Part shown: piece after piece, positions 1 to 6,816 of the stretch | How the letters are laid out: each line of letters begins with the position of its first letter | How positions within the stretch are numbered: position 1 is the stretch's first letter | Assembly: GCA_022794265.1 (NCBI GenBank) | Contig: JAAWEK010000009.1 | Span: 40,396 to 104,395 of the forward strand | DNA from: Lachnospiraceae bacterium | Lineage (GTDB): Bacteria > Bacillota > Clostridia > Lachnospirales > Lachnospiraceae | Length of the DNA stretch: 64,000 bases | Direction: 5' to 3' | Translations under genes and position numbers: made by a program | Notes under the pieces: model-generated | The model's database searches: none | What the model was told of the DNA's origin: nothing | What the model saw: the letters and a program-made list of their open reading frames with translations, nothing else

Positions 1-140
1 CTCCACCTGTGATAAAACCGTAAATGCACATTTCCCTTCCACCTCACATCCAGAACCAGTCCATCCATATGTGTCATTTCTGCGAAATCTTCAACCACGC
101 CACTTTTAAAATCAATATTACTAATGATAGTCGTTTTCAT
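1..140 (-). CDS. Unknown protein, N-terminal 46 codons only
   Basis: An open frame runs from an ATG at 140 off the left edge of the window without a stop. It begins 3 bases after the stop codon of the foldase gene and has AGGAA just upstream, so it looks like the next gene of the same operon. The visible residues (MKTTIISNIDFKSGVVEDF and on) match no family I recognise. It could still be a chance frame because the C-terminus is not visible. Confidence 0.4.
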   Translation of the reverse strand, partial: MKTTIISNIDFKSGVVEDFAEMTHMDGLVLDVRWKGNVHLRFYHRW

Positions 141-143
141 TTC

Positions 144-1175
144 CTATTCCATCAATTCATAAAAATTTGATACTTTTATATCATTCATATCACTAAATTT
201 TATGGAGTCCCATAATTCATCATTAAATTCAGAAGTTAAATCTCCGATAAAAGGATTATAAATTTCCATAAATGCCTTATCTTTCGCCTCCTGTATCATC
301 TGCTGCTTATGTACCTGGGTTTCTGCTTCCATATAATCACTGAGACATTTGATAATATAATATCCGTCCGGCGTATCTATGATTCCGCTGACCTGTCCTA
401 CTGTCATGCCAAATGCTGCAGTCTCAAATTCTGCAATCATTTCTCCTTTCCCAAACTGATATTCTACCTGTCCGGCATCTGTATGATTAGCAGCTATGGT
501 TGTAAAATCTCCTCCATTATTAATCTCTTCCATCAAATCCTCCATATCGGATTTCACCCGGACCTTCTCTTCTTCCGTATATTCAATTCTCTGACCTTCA
601 TGGTTTATAACGTAAGTCTTGGCATAAATGCTCTGTACTTTAATAATCTTGGCATCTGCATCACTAATTTCAGGATTTACCTCTTTTGTAAGCTCACTAT
701 ATACTTTCTTCGCCAAAAAATACTGATGATATACATCCTCTACCGTATCCTGCTTAATATCCATATATTCTATTTCCCTTTGTGACAGACCATTGTAATA
801 CTTTTCCGCTATCTGTCTGGTTTTCTGCTGTTCATCTTCCGTCAGTTTAATTTTTTTCTCTTTGGCTAACAGTGTCATGGTTTTCATCTCTGCCAATTCA
901 CTCTTAACATTATTTTTTACATATTCTTCAAAGGTCATATCTGCAATATTCTTTTTCCAGATTTCATTTCCATAAGAGTTTTCATATAAATTTTTTTCCG
1001 TTGTAAGAAACAGCATGGATTCTGAAAGCTTGCAGGGACTTCCGTTTATTTTAAAAACCTCATTTTTTGATAAGCCTGTTGAGAAATATACATTTTTTCC
1101 GGCACAACTGCAGCCTGCCAGCAAAAGTGCAAGCGTCGCCACTGCCACTGCTTTGATTTTTTTTCCAATCCTCAT
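144..1175 (-). CDS. Extracellular PrsA/PpiC-like peptidyl-prolyl isomerase lipoprotein
   Basis: Likely a membrane-anchored foldase that helps secreted proteins fold outside the cell. Residues 1-22 form a lipoprotein signal: KK-rich start, hydrophobic stretch, then LLAGC with the acylated Cys at position 22. A SurA-like helical part covers roughly 50-190. A parvulin-type rotamase domain lies near 210-310, with the pattern GGDFTTIA, FGKGEM, FETAAFGM and DGYYIIK. The length of 343 aa is normal for PrsA-like proteins. AAGGAA precedes the ATG. The next frame downstream starts 3 bases after the stop, suggesting an operon. I infer the family from the signal and the rotamase pattern, so the exact orthology is open. 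Confidence 0.85.
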   Translation of the reverse strand: MRIGKKIKAVAVATLALLLAGCSCAGKNVYFSTGLSKNEVFKINGSPCKLSESMLFLTTEKNLYENSYGNEIWKKNIADMTFEEYVKNNVKSELAEMKTMTLLAKEKKIKLTEDEQQKTRQIAEKYYNGLSQREIEYMDIKQDTVEDVYHQYFLAKKVYSELTKEVNPEISDADAKIIKVQSIYAKTYVINHEGQRIEYTEEEKVRVKSDMEDLMEEINNGGDFTTIAANHTDAGQVEYQFGKGEMIAEFETAAFGMTVGQVSGIIDTPDGYYIIKCLSDYMEAETQVHKQQMIQEAKDKAFMEIYNPFIGDLTSEFNDELWDSIKFSDMNDIKVSNFYELME

Positions 1176-1197
1176 GTCTTAAGTTTCCTTTCTTCAT

Positions 1198-1268
1198 TAT
1201 ACTAAATAGGTGAAAGCGAAACTTCCGACCAGTGACTATGAGTTTCGCAACCGCCTATTATACTAAAG
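1198..1268. repeat. Short hairpin repeat, copy 1
   Basis: An approximately 70 bp imperfect palindrome. The stem GCGAAAC/GTTTCGC is enclosed by AATAGG/CCTATT and flanked by ATACTAAA and TACTAAAG. A second copy sits at 46709-46782 with the same loop pattern (ACTTCyGACC then GACTA). The stem differs by a compensating base-pair change. It lies between the foldase gene and the Maf-HAD gene. Confidence 0.6.
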
Positions 1269-1300
1269 CCGGAGCCTGAATGATTCATTTGTTAAAAGTT

Positions 1301-2563
1301 TTAAATATATTCCATCAATTCTAACGGATGATGAATAATTATATCGGCTCCGTTATCCCGCAGTTCTTTTTCCTCCCGGAATCCCCAGGTTACACCTATT
1401 GTAAATAAAGAAGCGCCGGTTCCGGTTTTCATATCCGTAGAAGTATCTCCGATATATAAACATTGCCCGGAATCCACATTTATTTCTTTTAAAATAATAT
1501 CAATTCCCTCCGGACTAGGTTTCTTTTCATGATCCTCTCTCTGACCCAATATAAAATCAAAATATCCGTCTCCAAAAATATCCTTTAGTATGGAGCAGAC
1601 ATTCCCATGCTCTTTATTGGAAAATACAGCAATTTTAATATTATTTTTCTTCAATTCCATAAATAGTTCCCGGATTTCCGGATATGGTTTTACTTCATAC
1701 ATACATCCGGTTTTAAATAACTCTATATATCTGGACATTGCCGTTTCAAATGTTTTCAGTTCGGTATCTCCCGCGGCAATCAATGCCCGTTTTATCAACT
1801 CTATCTGTCCGTCTCCGGCATAAATTTTATAATTTTCTTCCGGATGAGGCATAAATCCCAGTTCCTTTAACACCTGATTTGCTGTAACCGCAATAGAAGT
1901 TACGGTGTCCAGTATGGTTCCGTCCAAATCAAAAATGCAGGCTTTCATTATATGTTTTCCGGTTACTATATCAATTCCCAGTCTTTCTCTAACCTCCGAA
2001 TAGATTCTTGAAACCGGAAGTCCCACTACATTATTATAATCTCCGGCTATTTTTTCAATATTAACGGCAAAGAGTCCCTGAATTGCATAGGAGCCAGCCT
2101 TATCCATAGGTTCCCCGGTATGGATGTACTCCCGGATTGCCTGATCCGACATCTCTTTCATATATACATCCGTACATTCCGTAAAACAACAGTCTGTTCC
2201 CGAATCACCGCTGCCTGACAGATATATTATGGTTACACCGGTATAAACCTGATGTTTATTCCCCTGAAGCATTTTTAGTGTTTCAAAGGCAGCATTTTTA
2301 TCGGAAGGCTTCCCCAATATCTGATTATTATATGCTACAATGGTATCGGCACCAATAATCAGCACTTCTTCACCAGAATACAGTTGACAAACCTTTGTAC
2401 ACACATCTGCCGCTTTTCCGGCTGATAATTCTCTTACAACCGTTTCCGGTTCGGTACTGGTTATGGTTTCCTCTTTCTCACTGACCACACATTCATAGGA
2501 CACCCCTATTTGCTTCAGTAATTCCTGTCTTCTTGGTGATTTGGAACCTAATATTATTTTCAT
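1301..2563 (-). CDS. Maf-like nucleotide pyrophosphatase fused to a HAD phosphatase
   Basis: A two-domain house-cleaning enzyme. Residues 1-200 are a Maf domain (MKIILGSKSPRRQELL at the N-terminus, GADTIV and KPSD in the middle), a family that hydrolyses non-canonical or excess nucleoside triphosphates. Residues 207-420 are a complete HAD phosphatase of the phosphoglycolate-phosphatase/PpaX type: nucleophile motif FDLDGT, a cap, then GDTSTDM with the acidic pair. I chose the ATG at 2563 because AGAAGGA lies 10 bases upstream; an ATG at 2575 would touch that site. The stop codon between the two usual genes is absent, so this is a true fusion. The HAD substrate is not predictable from sequence. 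Confidence 0.88.
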   Translation of the reverse strand: MKIILGSKSPRRQELLKQIGVSYECVVSEKEETITSTEPETVVRELSAGKAADVCTKVCQLYSGEEVLIIGADTIVAYNNQILGKPSDKNAAFETLKMLQGNKHQVYTGVTIIYLSGSGDSGTDCCFTECTDVYMKEMSDQAIREYIHTGEPMDKAGSYAIQGLFAVNIEKIAGDYNNVVGLPVSRIYSEVRERLGIDIVTGKHIMKACIFDLDGTILDTVTSIAVTANQVLKELGFMPHPEENYKIYAGDGQIELIKRALIAAGDTELKTFETAMSRYIELFKTGCMYEVKPYPEIRELFMELKKNNIKIAVFSNKEHGNVCSILKDIFGDGYFDFILGQREDHEKKPSPEGIDIILKEINVDSGQCLYIGDTSTDMKTGTGASLFTIGVTWGFREEKELRDNGADIIIHHPLELMEYI

Positions 2564-2594
2564 CTCTCTACACATTCCTTCTTAAACGTTTTTC

Positions 2595-3218
2595 TCAATC
2601 TTCCCATGGACGTATCCGGTATGTAACACCCAGATTCTCACAGATAGTTCTACATTCCTCTTCCTCTTCCCCGCTTAATGTGGTATCCACTGTAGTCAGC
2701 ACTACTGTATCAACATATTGTTTTACATCTTTCGCAAATGTCAGTACAGCCTCAAAGGATTGAATTCCAAACCTGCTTCTGGTCAGCTCCAGATATTGTT
2801 CTGCTTTTGGCGTGTTCAGACTGATGGAAACGGTATCCACAATTTCCTGAAACATTGGCGCCGTAGACGTTTTATTTATCAGATCCGATAAACCATTGGT
2901 ATTTACCCGGACATTTTTCCCATATTCCTGTTTTACAAATGCTGCCGCTTCCAAAAGTACCTGCAACCGTTCCGTGGGTTCTCCAAAACCGCAGAATACC
3001 ACTTCTCCATATCCTGACATATCAAATTTCTTAAATTCTTCTTTTAATTCCTCTATAGATGGTTCATGTTCCAGCCATAGAGACTCTGACTCTTCCATAT
3101 GGTCTCTGGTCTGTCTCAAACAGAAGGTGCAGTTGCATGGACACCTGTTTGTAAGATTAACATATAAATTATTATGTACTTCATACAATATGGTCTGAGC
3201 TTTTTTTATTTCACTCAT
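2595..3218 (-). CDS. Radical SAM protein of the TatD-linked family
   Basis: A short 207 aa radical SAM protein. The cluster-binding CX3CX2C appears in NRCPCNCTFC near residue 25. A GFGEPTE motif follows near residue 78, and VNTNGLS near 105. It resembles the family found next to or fused with TatD nucleases (TIGR04038-like). No TatD gene is visible here. It has no C-terminal auxiliary cluster domain. It lies 31 bases from the Maf-HAD gene on the same strand and is probably co-transcribed with it. Function unknown; the family call is by motif and length. Confidence 0.8.
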   Translation of the reverse strand: MSEIKKAQTILYEVHNNLYVNLTNRCPCNCTFCLRQTRDHMEESESLWLEHEPSIEELKEEFKKFDMSGYGEVVFCGFGEPTERLQVLLEAAAFVKQEYGKNVRVNTNGLSDLINKTSTAPMFQEIVDTVSISLNTPKAEQYLELTRSRFGIQSFEAVLTFAKDVKQYVDTVVLTTVDTTLSGEEEEECRTICENLGVTYRIRPWED

Positions 3219-3248
3219 CCGGATTCCCGCCTTTCAAAATAATTGTTC

Positions 3249-4079
3249 TTACTTTAATGTAGTCAGTAATTCTTCAAAACAAACACCGTCTGTTTTCGGA
3301 ATATCCAGCTCCATAGATTTCAATATACATTTCTTAATAAAATTTGAAGCCTTTCGAACGGATTTTTCAAAATTTACCCCATTTACGGCATCTGCTGCTA
3401 TAATCGAAGAAAAAATATCTCCGGTTCCGGAACGTTCGGTTCCAACCTTATGGGTTCGTAAAAATTTATCTGTTATTCCCTCTTCAAGCACATAATTTGC
3501 TATATATTCTCCCTGTATAATTCCGGTGATAACAATTTTTTTCGGCCCTTGTTCCCTGAGTTTTCCTGCAATTTTCCGGATATCCCCGGGTTTAAATGCA
3601 TCCGGTCTGTATTCCGTATCTGTCAGGATACATGCCTCTGTCAGATTTGGCGTCAGGATATCCGCATAAGATACCAATTGCCTCATTTCTTCACACATAG
3701 GTTTTGTATAGGTGGCATAAGGCTTTCCATAATCCCCCATTACCGGGTCAATAATTACAATCGTCTTTTCTGTTCTAAAATCTCCAATAAATCTTTTTAC
3801 AATATCAATCTGCTCTTTAGAGCCGAGAAATCCTGTAGCAATCCCCTCAAACTCTAAATCCAGCTTCTTCCAGTTCTCTATATAATGTTCCATCTTATCT
3901 GTATAATCATCAAAGAAAAACTCCGGAAAACCGGTATGATTAGAAAAAATGGAAGTGGGAACTGCACAGCACTGCACCTTTAAAGCCGAAATAACCGGCA
4001 GGGAAACCACGATGGAACAACGTCCAAAACCGGAAAAATCATTGATAACGGCTATTTTTTTCTGGTTATTGTGTGACAT
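3249..4079 (-). CDS. Pyridoxamine/pyridoxal kinase-like protein (ribokinase fold)
   Basis: ATP-dependent kinase of the PdxK/PdxY/ThiD group, expected to phosphorylate B6 vitamers in the salvage pathway. The start VINDFSGFGRCS matches the substrate-binding opening of the family, DPVMGDYG is the central motif, and GTGDIFSS is the anion hole with the catalytic Asp. I use the ATG at 4079, with GAGGTG 7 bases upstream; a longer frame to 4094 has no ribosome site. It is the first gene of the minus-strand group and faces the palindrome region. Phosphomethylpyrimidine kinase activity cannot be excluded. Confidence 0.85.
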   Translation of the reverse strand: MSHNNQKKIAVINDFSGFGRCSIVVSLPVISALKVQCCAVPTSIFSNHTGFPEFFFDDYTDKMEHYIENWKKLDLEFEGIATGFLGSKEQIDIVKRFIGDFRTEKTIVIIDPVMGDYGKPYATYTKPMCEEMRQLVSYADILTPNLTEACILTDTEYRPDAFKPGDIRKIAGKLREQGPKKIVITGIIQGEYIANYVLEEGITDKFLRTHKVGTERSGTGDIFSSIIAADAVNGVNFEKSVRKASNFIKKCILKSMELDIPKTDGVCFEELLTTLK

Positions 4080-4161
4080 ATGCAAGCACCTCATCTGTTA
4101 AAAATCTTTTATTCCTAAAATTTACATTCACGGATATCATTTTACCTTAATTTTCTGCATA

Positions 4162-4190
4162 TTGCAAATAGATTCCGTATCTTTTATAAT
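4162..4190 (+). promoter_or_regulatory. Sigma-A promoter upstream of the palindromic elements
   Basis: TTGCAA at 4162-4167 and TATAAT at 4185-4190 are 17 bases apart. A start near 4197 would place palindromic element A about 30 bases into the transcript. No protein start follows until 4940, so the transcript is either a non-coding RNA or an unusually long capA leader. Confidence 0.65.
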
Positions 4191-4228
4191 GGAGAGAGAT
4201 GTTATTTCGAAAATGTGGGGCAATATAT

Positions 4229-4506
4229 GAAAATTTGGCTAAACGGACGCAGCTATGCCCGGGAAGGGCGGACGGAATGTTCCACTACAAGCGGAGGAAG
4301 TTCTAAGTGTTCTGCGTTAGGTGTTCGAAGCTGGACGCTACCGTCAACAATTCGGCGTCCATGCCTCACTGTTGACTTTGCCTGACATCGTGTCAGGCAA
4401 TAGCTGGTTATTTCAGGCAGAACACTAAGAACTTCCAATCCGCCTTCCGCAGTCACATTCCGTCCGCCCTTCCCGGGCATAGCTGCTGTGCGTTGGCTAA
4501 ATTTTC
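4229..4506 (+). repeat. Large palindromic element A with a 135 bp core and predicted pseudoknot
   Basis: A 278 bp structure. The outer arms (4229-4280 and about 4455-4506) are almost perfect reverse complements, including GCAGCTATGCCCGGGAAGGG. An inner stem AGTTCTnAGTGTTCTGC closes the core at 4299-4433. Inside the core, GGACGC/GCGTCC forms a stem whose loop contains GTCAACA, which can pair with TGTTGAC downstream: an H-type pseudoknot. A 10 bp hairpin TTGCCTGACA/TGTCAGGCAA follows. The same core recurs in inverted orientation in element B, but with different outer arms that are also self-complementary. GC is far above the flanks. I do not recognise it as a known RNA or transposon family. The short open frame at 4253-4480 is a by-product of the GC-rich arms. 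Confidence 0.75.
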
Positions 4507-4644
4507 TAAAACCTGCCGTAACTGTTTTTCTAAATAACGATGGAATTGGGATTGGCTGATTTTTACAAATTTTTTGTAGAAATAGTTTTTCTAAATATTA
4601 ATAAGATAATGTGTCGGCTGATTTTTTGAATGTTTCAGAATACA

Positions 4645-4884
4645 GCAGATGGGGAAGTCTTCGGGTACAGACCGGCGACTTTCGGAAAAAGCCTGAAAAG
4701 TTCTTAGTGTTCTGCTGTAGTATTCAGCTATTGCCTGACACGGACGTCAGGCAAAGTCAACAGTGAGGCATGGACGCCGAATTGTTGACGGTAGCGTCCG
4801 CCTTCGAATACCTAACGCAGAACACTTAGAACTTTCAGGTTTTTGGAGAGGAGCCGGTCTGTGCCCGAAGACTTCCCCATCTGC
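4645..4884 (-). repeat. Large palindromic element B, inverted copy of the element A core
   Basis: A 240 bp structure facing element A. The core at 4699-4833 is the reverse complement of 4299-4433, has exactly the same length of 135 bases, and differs at few positions. The pseudoknot strands and the TTGCCTGAC hairpin are kept. The outer arms (GCAGATGGGGAAGTCTTCGGG and its complement near 4863-4884) share nothing with those of element A, yet pair with each other just as well. The capA ribosome site lies about 45 bases to the right. Confidence 0.75.
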
Positions 4885-4939
4885 GTCCGGCTGGCCAATC
4901 CACAAACATACACACAATTAACCAAAAGGAGAACCACCT

Positions 4940-6106
4940 ATGAACCGCTTCAAAAAACACATTTTATTTATTTCCAGTTTCCTCGCCCTTATTATTATTG
5001 CTATATTGGGCATTCAATATGTAAATAACACTTCGAAACCGGCAAAAGATACCATATCAGTGAATGAAAATATCTCTGAATCCACTATCAGTTCAGAGAC
5101 AGATTCTTCTGATATACAAGTCCCGGATTCGGAAACAGAAACTACCACAGAACCACTTACTTCTCCTCCGGAACCCTATTCACCGGTTACCATTGCCATG
5201 ACCGGAGATATTTTACTGTCTGACCGTCTGTATCAAAGGTATTGTGAGGGAGGCATTACGGGTTTTATCTCTCCTTTGATTGCAGATACACTGGCAAATG
5301 CGGATATCACATTTATTAATCAGGAATTTCCATTCAGCAACCGCGGAACACCAGAACCCGGAAAAGAATATACCTACTGTGTTCCAACCTCTTATGCCCA
5401 TATTTTCCCGGAAATGGGTGTAGATATCGTTTCCTTGTCAAACAATCATACTTTGGATTATGGACAGGATGCTTTATTAGACACTTTCACTGTATTGGAT
5501 GAAATTGGAATTGATTATATTGGAGCCGGCCCGGATTTAAACCGTGCCAGACAATTGATTACAAAAGAAGTCCGCGGAAAAACCATAGGGTTTCTTGCCG
5601 CTTCCAGAGTCGTACCCAGCGGGGAATGGTATGCCAGAAATGCCGGAGAAGGATATGATGCACGGGCCGGGGTTTTTACAACCTATGATTCTGCCGCTTT
5701 GTGCCAGGAAATCAGAACGGCAAAAGAAAAATGTGATGTGGTCATTGTATATGCCCACTGGGGAATTGAACGCCAGGAAGTGGCGGCCGACTATCAGCGT
5801 ATTCTGGCAAAAGATTACATCGATGCAGGTGCGGACCTGGTGGTTGGAAGTCATGCCCATGTGATGCAGGGTGTGGAATATTATAAAGATATTCCTATTG
5901 TATATGGTCTTGGGAATTTTCTTTTCAGCAATTATTATTCACGTACTACTGTTTTAACCGTGACCATTGATGAAACCAATAAATGCTCCATCTCATTTCT
6001 TCCCTGCAAAAGTCAGACCTATTATACTTCAGAATGTGATGCTGCCGGCCAGAAAGAATTTTTCTCATTTCTAAACCGTGTTTCCTTTGATGTTACATTC
6101 GATTAG
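4940..6106 (+). CDS. CapA-family (PgsA-like) membrane-anchored metallophosphatase
   Basis: Residues 8-28 are a membrane anchor, followed by a Ser/Thr/Glu-rich linker to about residue 75. A CapA domain follows to the end: the start MTGDILLS, SLSNNHTLDYG with the metal-binding Asn-His, AHWGIERQ, and GSHAHVMQG. CapA proteins resemble calcineurin-like phosphatases and occur with polyglutamate capsule genes. No pgsB/C homologue is visible here, so capsule synthesis is not implied. AAAGGAG lies 8 bases before the ATG. The stop codon abuts the stop of the opposing TraX gene. If transcription starts at the 4162 promoter, the leader contains both palindromes. Confidence 0.88.
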   Translation: MNRFKKHILFISSFLALIIIAILGIQYVNNTSKPAKDTISVNENISESTISSETDSSDIQVPDSETETTTEPLTSPPEPYSPVTIAMTGDILLSDRLYQRYCEGGITGFISPLIADTLANADITFINQEFPFSNRGTPEPGKEYTYCVPTSYAHIFPEMGVDIVSLSNNHTLDYGQDALLDTFTVLDEIGIDYIGAGPDLNRARQLITKEVRGKTIGFLAASRVVPSGEWYARNAGEGYDARAGVFTTYDSAALCQEIRTAKEKCDVVIVYAHWGIERQEVAADYQRILAKDYIDAGADLVVGSHAHVMQGVEYYKDIPIVYGLGNFLFSNYYSRTTVLTVTIDETNKCSISFLPCKSQTYYTSECDAAGQKEFFSFLNRVSFDVTFD

Positions 6107-6814
6107 CTATAAGTGAATCGCTATCATCCAAAGCAATATCAGATGAACAGGATAATACCAGTAAAAAAGATATTTGAACTTCTTACAGCCCATGCTGCCA
6201 TTATACAGATAAACCGGCAGCATGGCAGCTACCGCATATCCCTGAATATCTCCCAGCAGCCGGATATTGATATAGGACTGAAAAAGCAGATTCATAAAAA
6301 AATTATTCTCCATAAGAAAGAAACAATAAATCATAAGAATTCCGTAAAAACTATAGTCTGTTTTCAGCACTTCTGCCGACAAGGCAGTGAAAATAACTGC
6401 CGCTCCTTCCAAAGCCCCATTCATAACCGGAGATGCCGTTTTACCATAAGTCCGAAGCAGGGTAATTAATTCCATCATCAATAATCCCAATAACAAAGTA
6501 AAAAATACATTCTGGGCTTCCTTCTGAAAAATCGTCCCAAAAAATGCCAGATTAAAAGGAATTTCTGAAAGAAACGCAAATACTGCCAGCCGTCCAATAT
6601 ATTTTTTTACATTTGAAGTATTTCGAAATCCGTGAACCAGCAGAAAACAATAGATTGGAAATGCCAGTCTTCCAATAATCCGCATCCAGATACAATCCGG
6701 CAATAGAACAGCACCTGTATGGTCTATGGTCATTGATAGTACAGCAAGTATTTTTAATTTATACGTATCAAACACTCGTATTCGATTCCGAAAATCGGAA
6801 AACTTCTTTTCCAT
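6107..6814 (-). CDS. TraX-family integral membrane protein
   Basis: A 235 aa protein with about eight hydrophobic segments. Family hallmarks are KILAVLSMTIDHTGAVLLPD near the N-terminus, GRLAFPIYCFLLVHGF and the following KKYIGRLAVFAFLSEIPF. TraX was first described as an F-pilin acetylase. Chromosomal Firmicute members have no established role and may be acyltransferases. The gene starts 2 bases after the stop of the GH13-like gene, so translation is probably coupled. It converges on capA with no gap. Confidence 0.85.
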   Translation of the reverse strand: MEKKFSDFRNRIRVFDTYKLKILAVLSMTIDHTGAVLLPDCIWMRIIGRLAFPIYCFLLVHGFRNTSNVKKYIGRLAVFAFLSEIPFNLAFFGTIFQKEAQNVFFTLLLGLLMMELITLLRTYGKTASPVMNGALEGAAVIFTALSAEVLKTDYSFYGILMIYCFFLMENNFFMNLLFQSYINIRLLGDIQGYAVAAMLPVYLYNGSMGCKKFKYLFYWYYPVHLILLWMIAIHL

Positions 6815-6816
6815 AT

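Noticed and set aside
309-785. 158-codon plus-strand frame opposite the foldase gene
   Set aside because: It is antisense to a convincing lipoprotein gene, rich in Phe/Ile/Cys as expected of a shadow frame, with no ribosome site.
4253-4480. 75-codon open frame inside palindromic element A
   Set aside because: It coincides with the GC-rich palindrome, its two ends are complementary to each other, there is no ribosome site, and the sequence is explained by the structured element.
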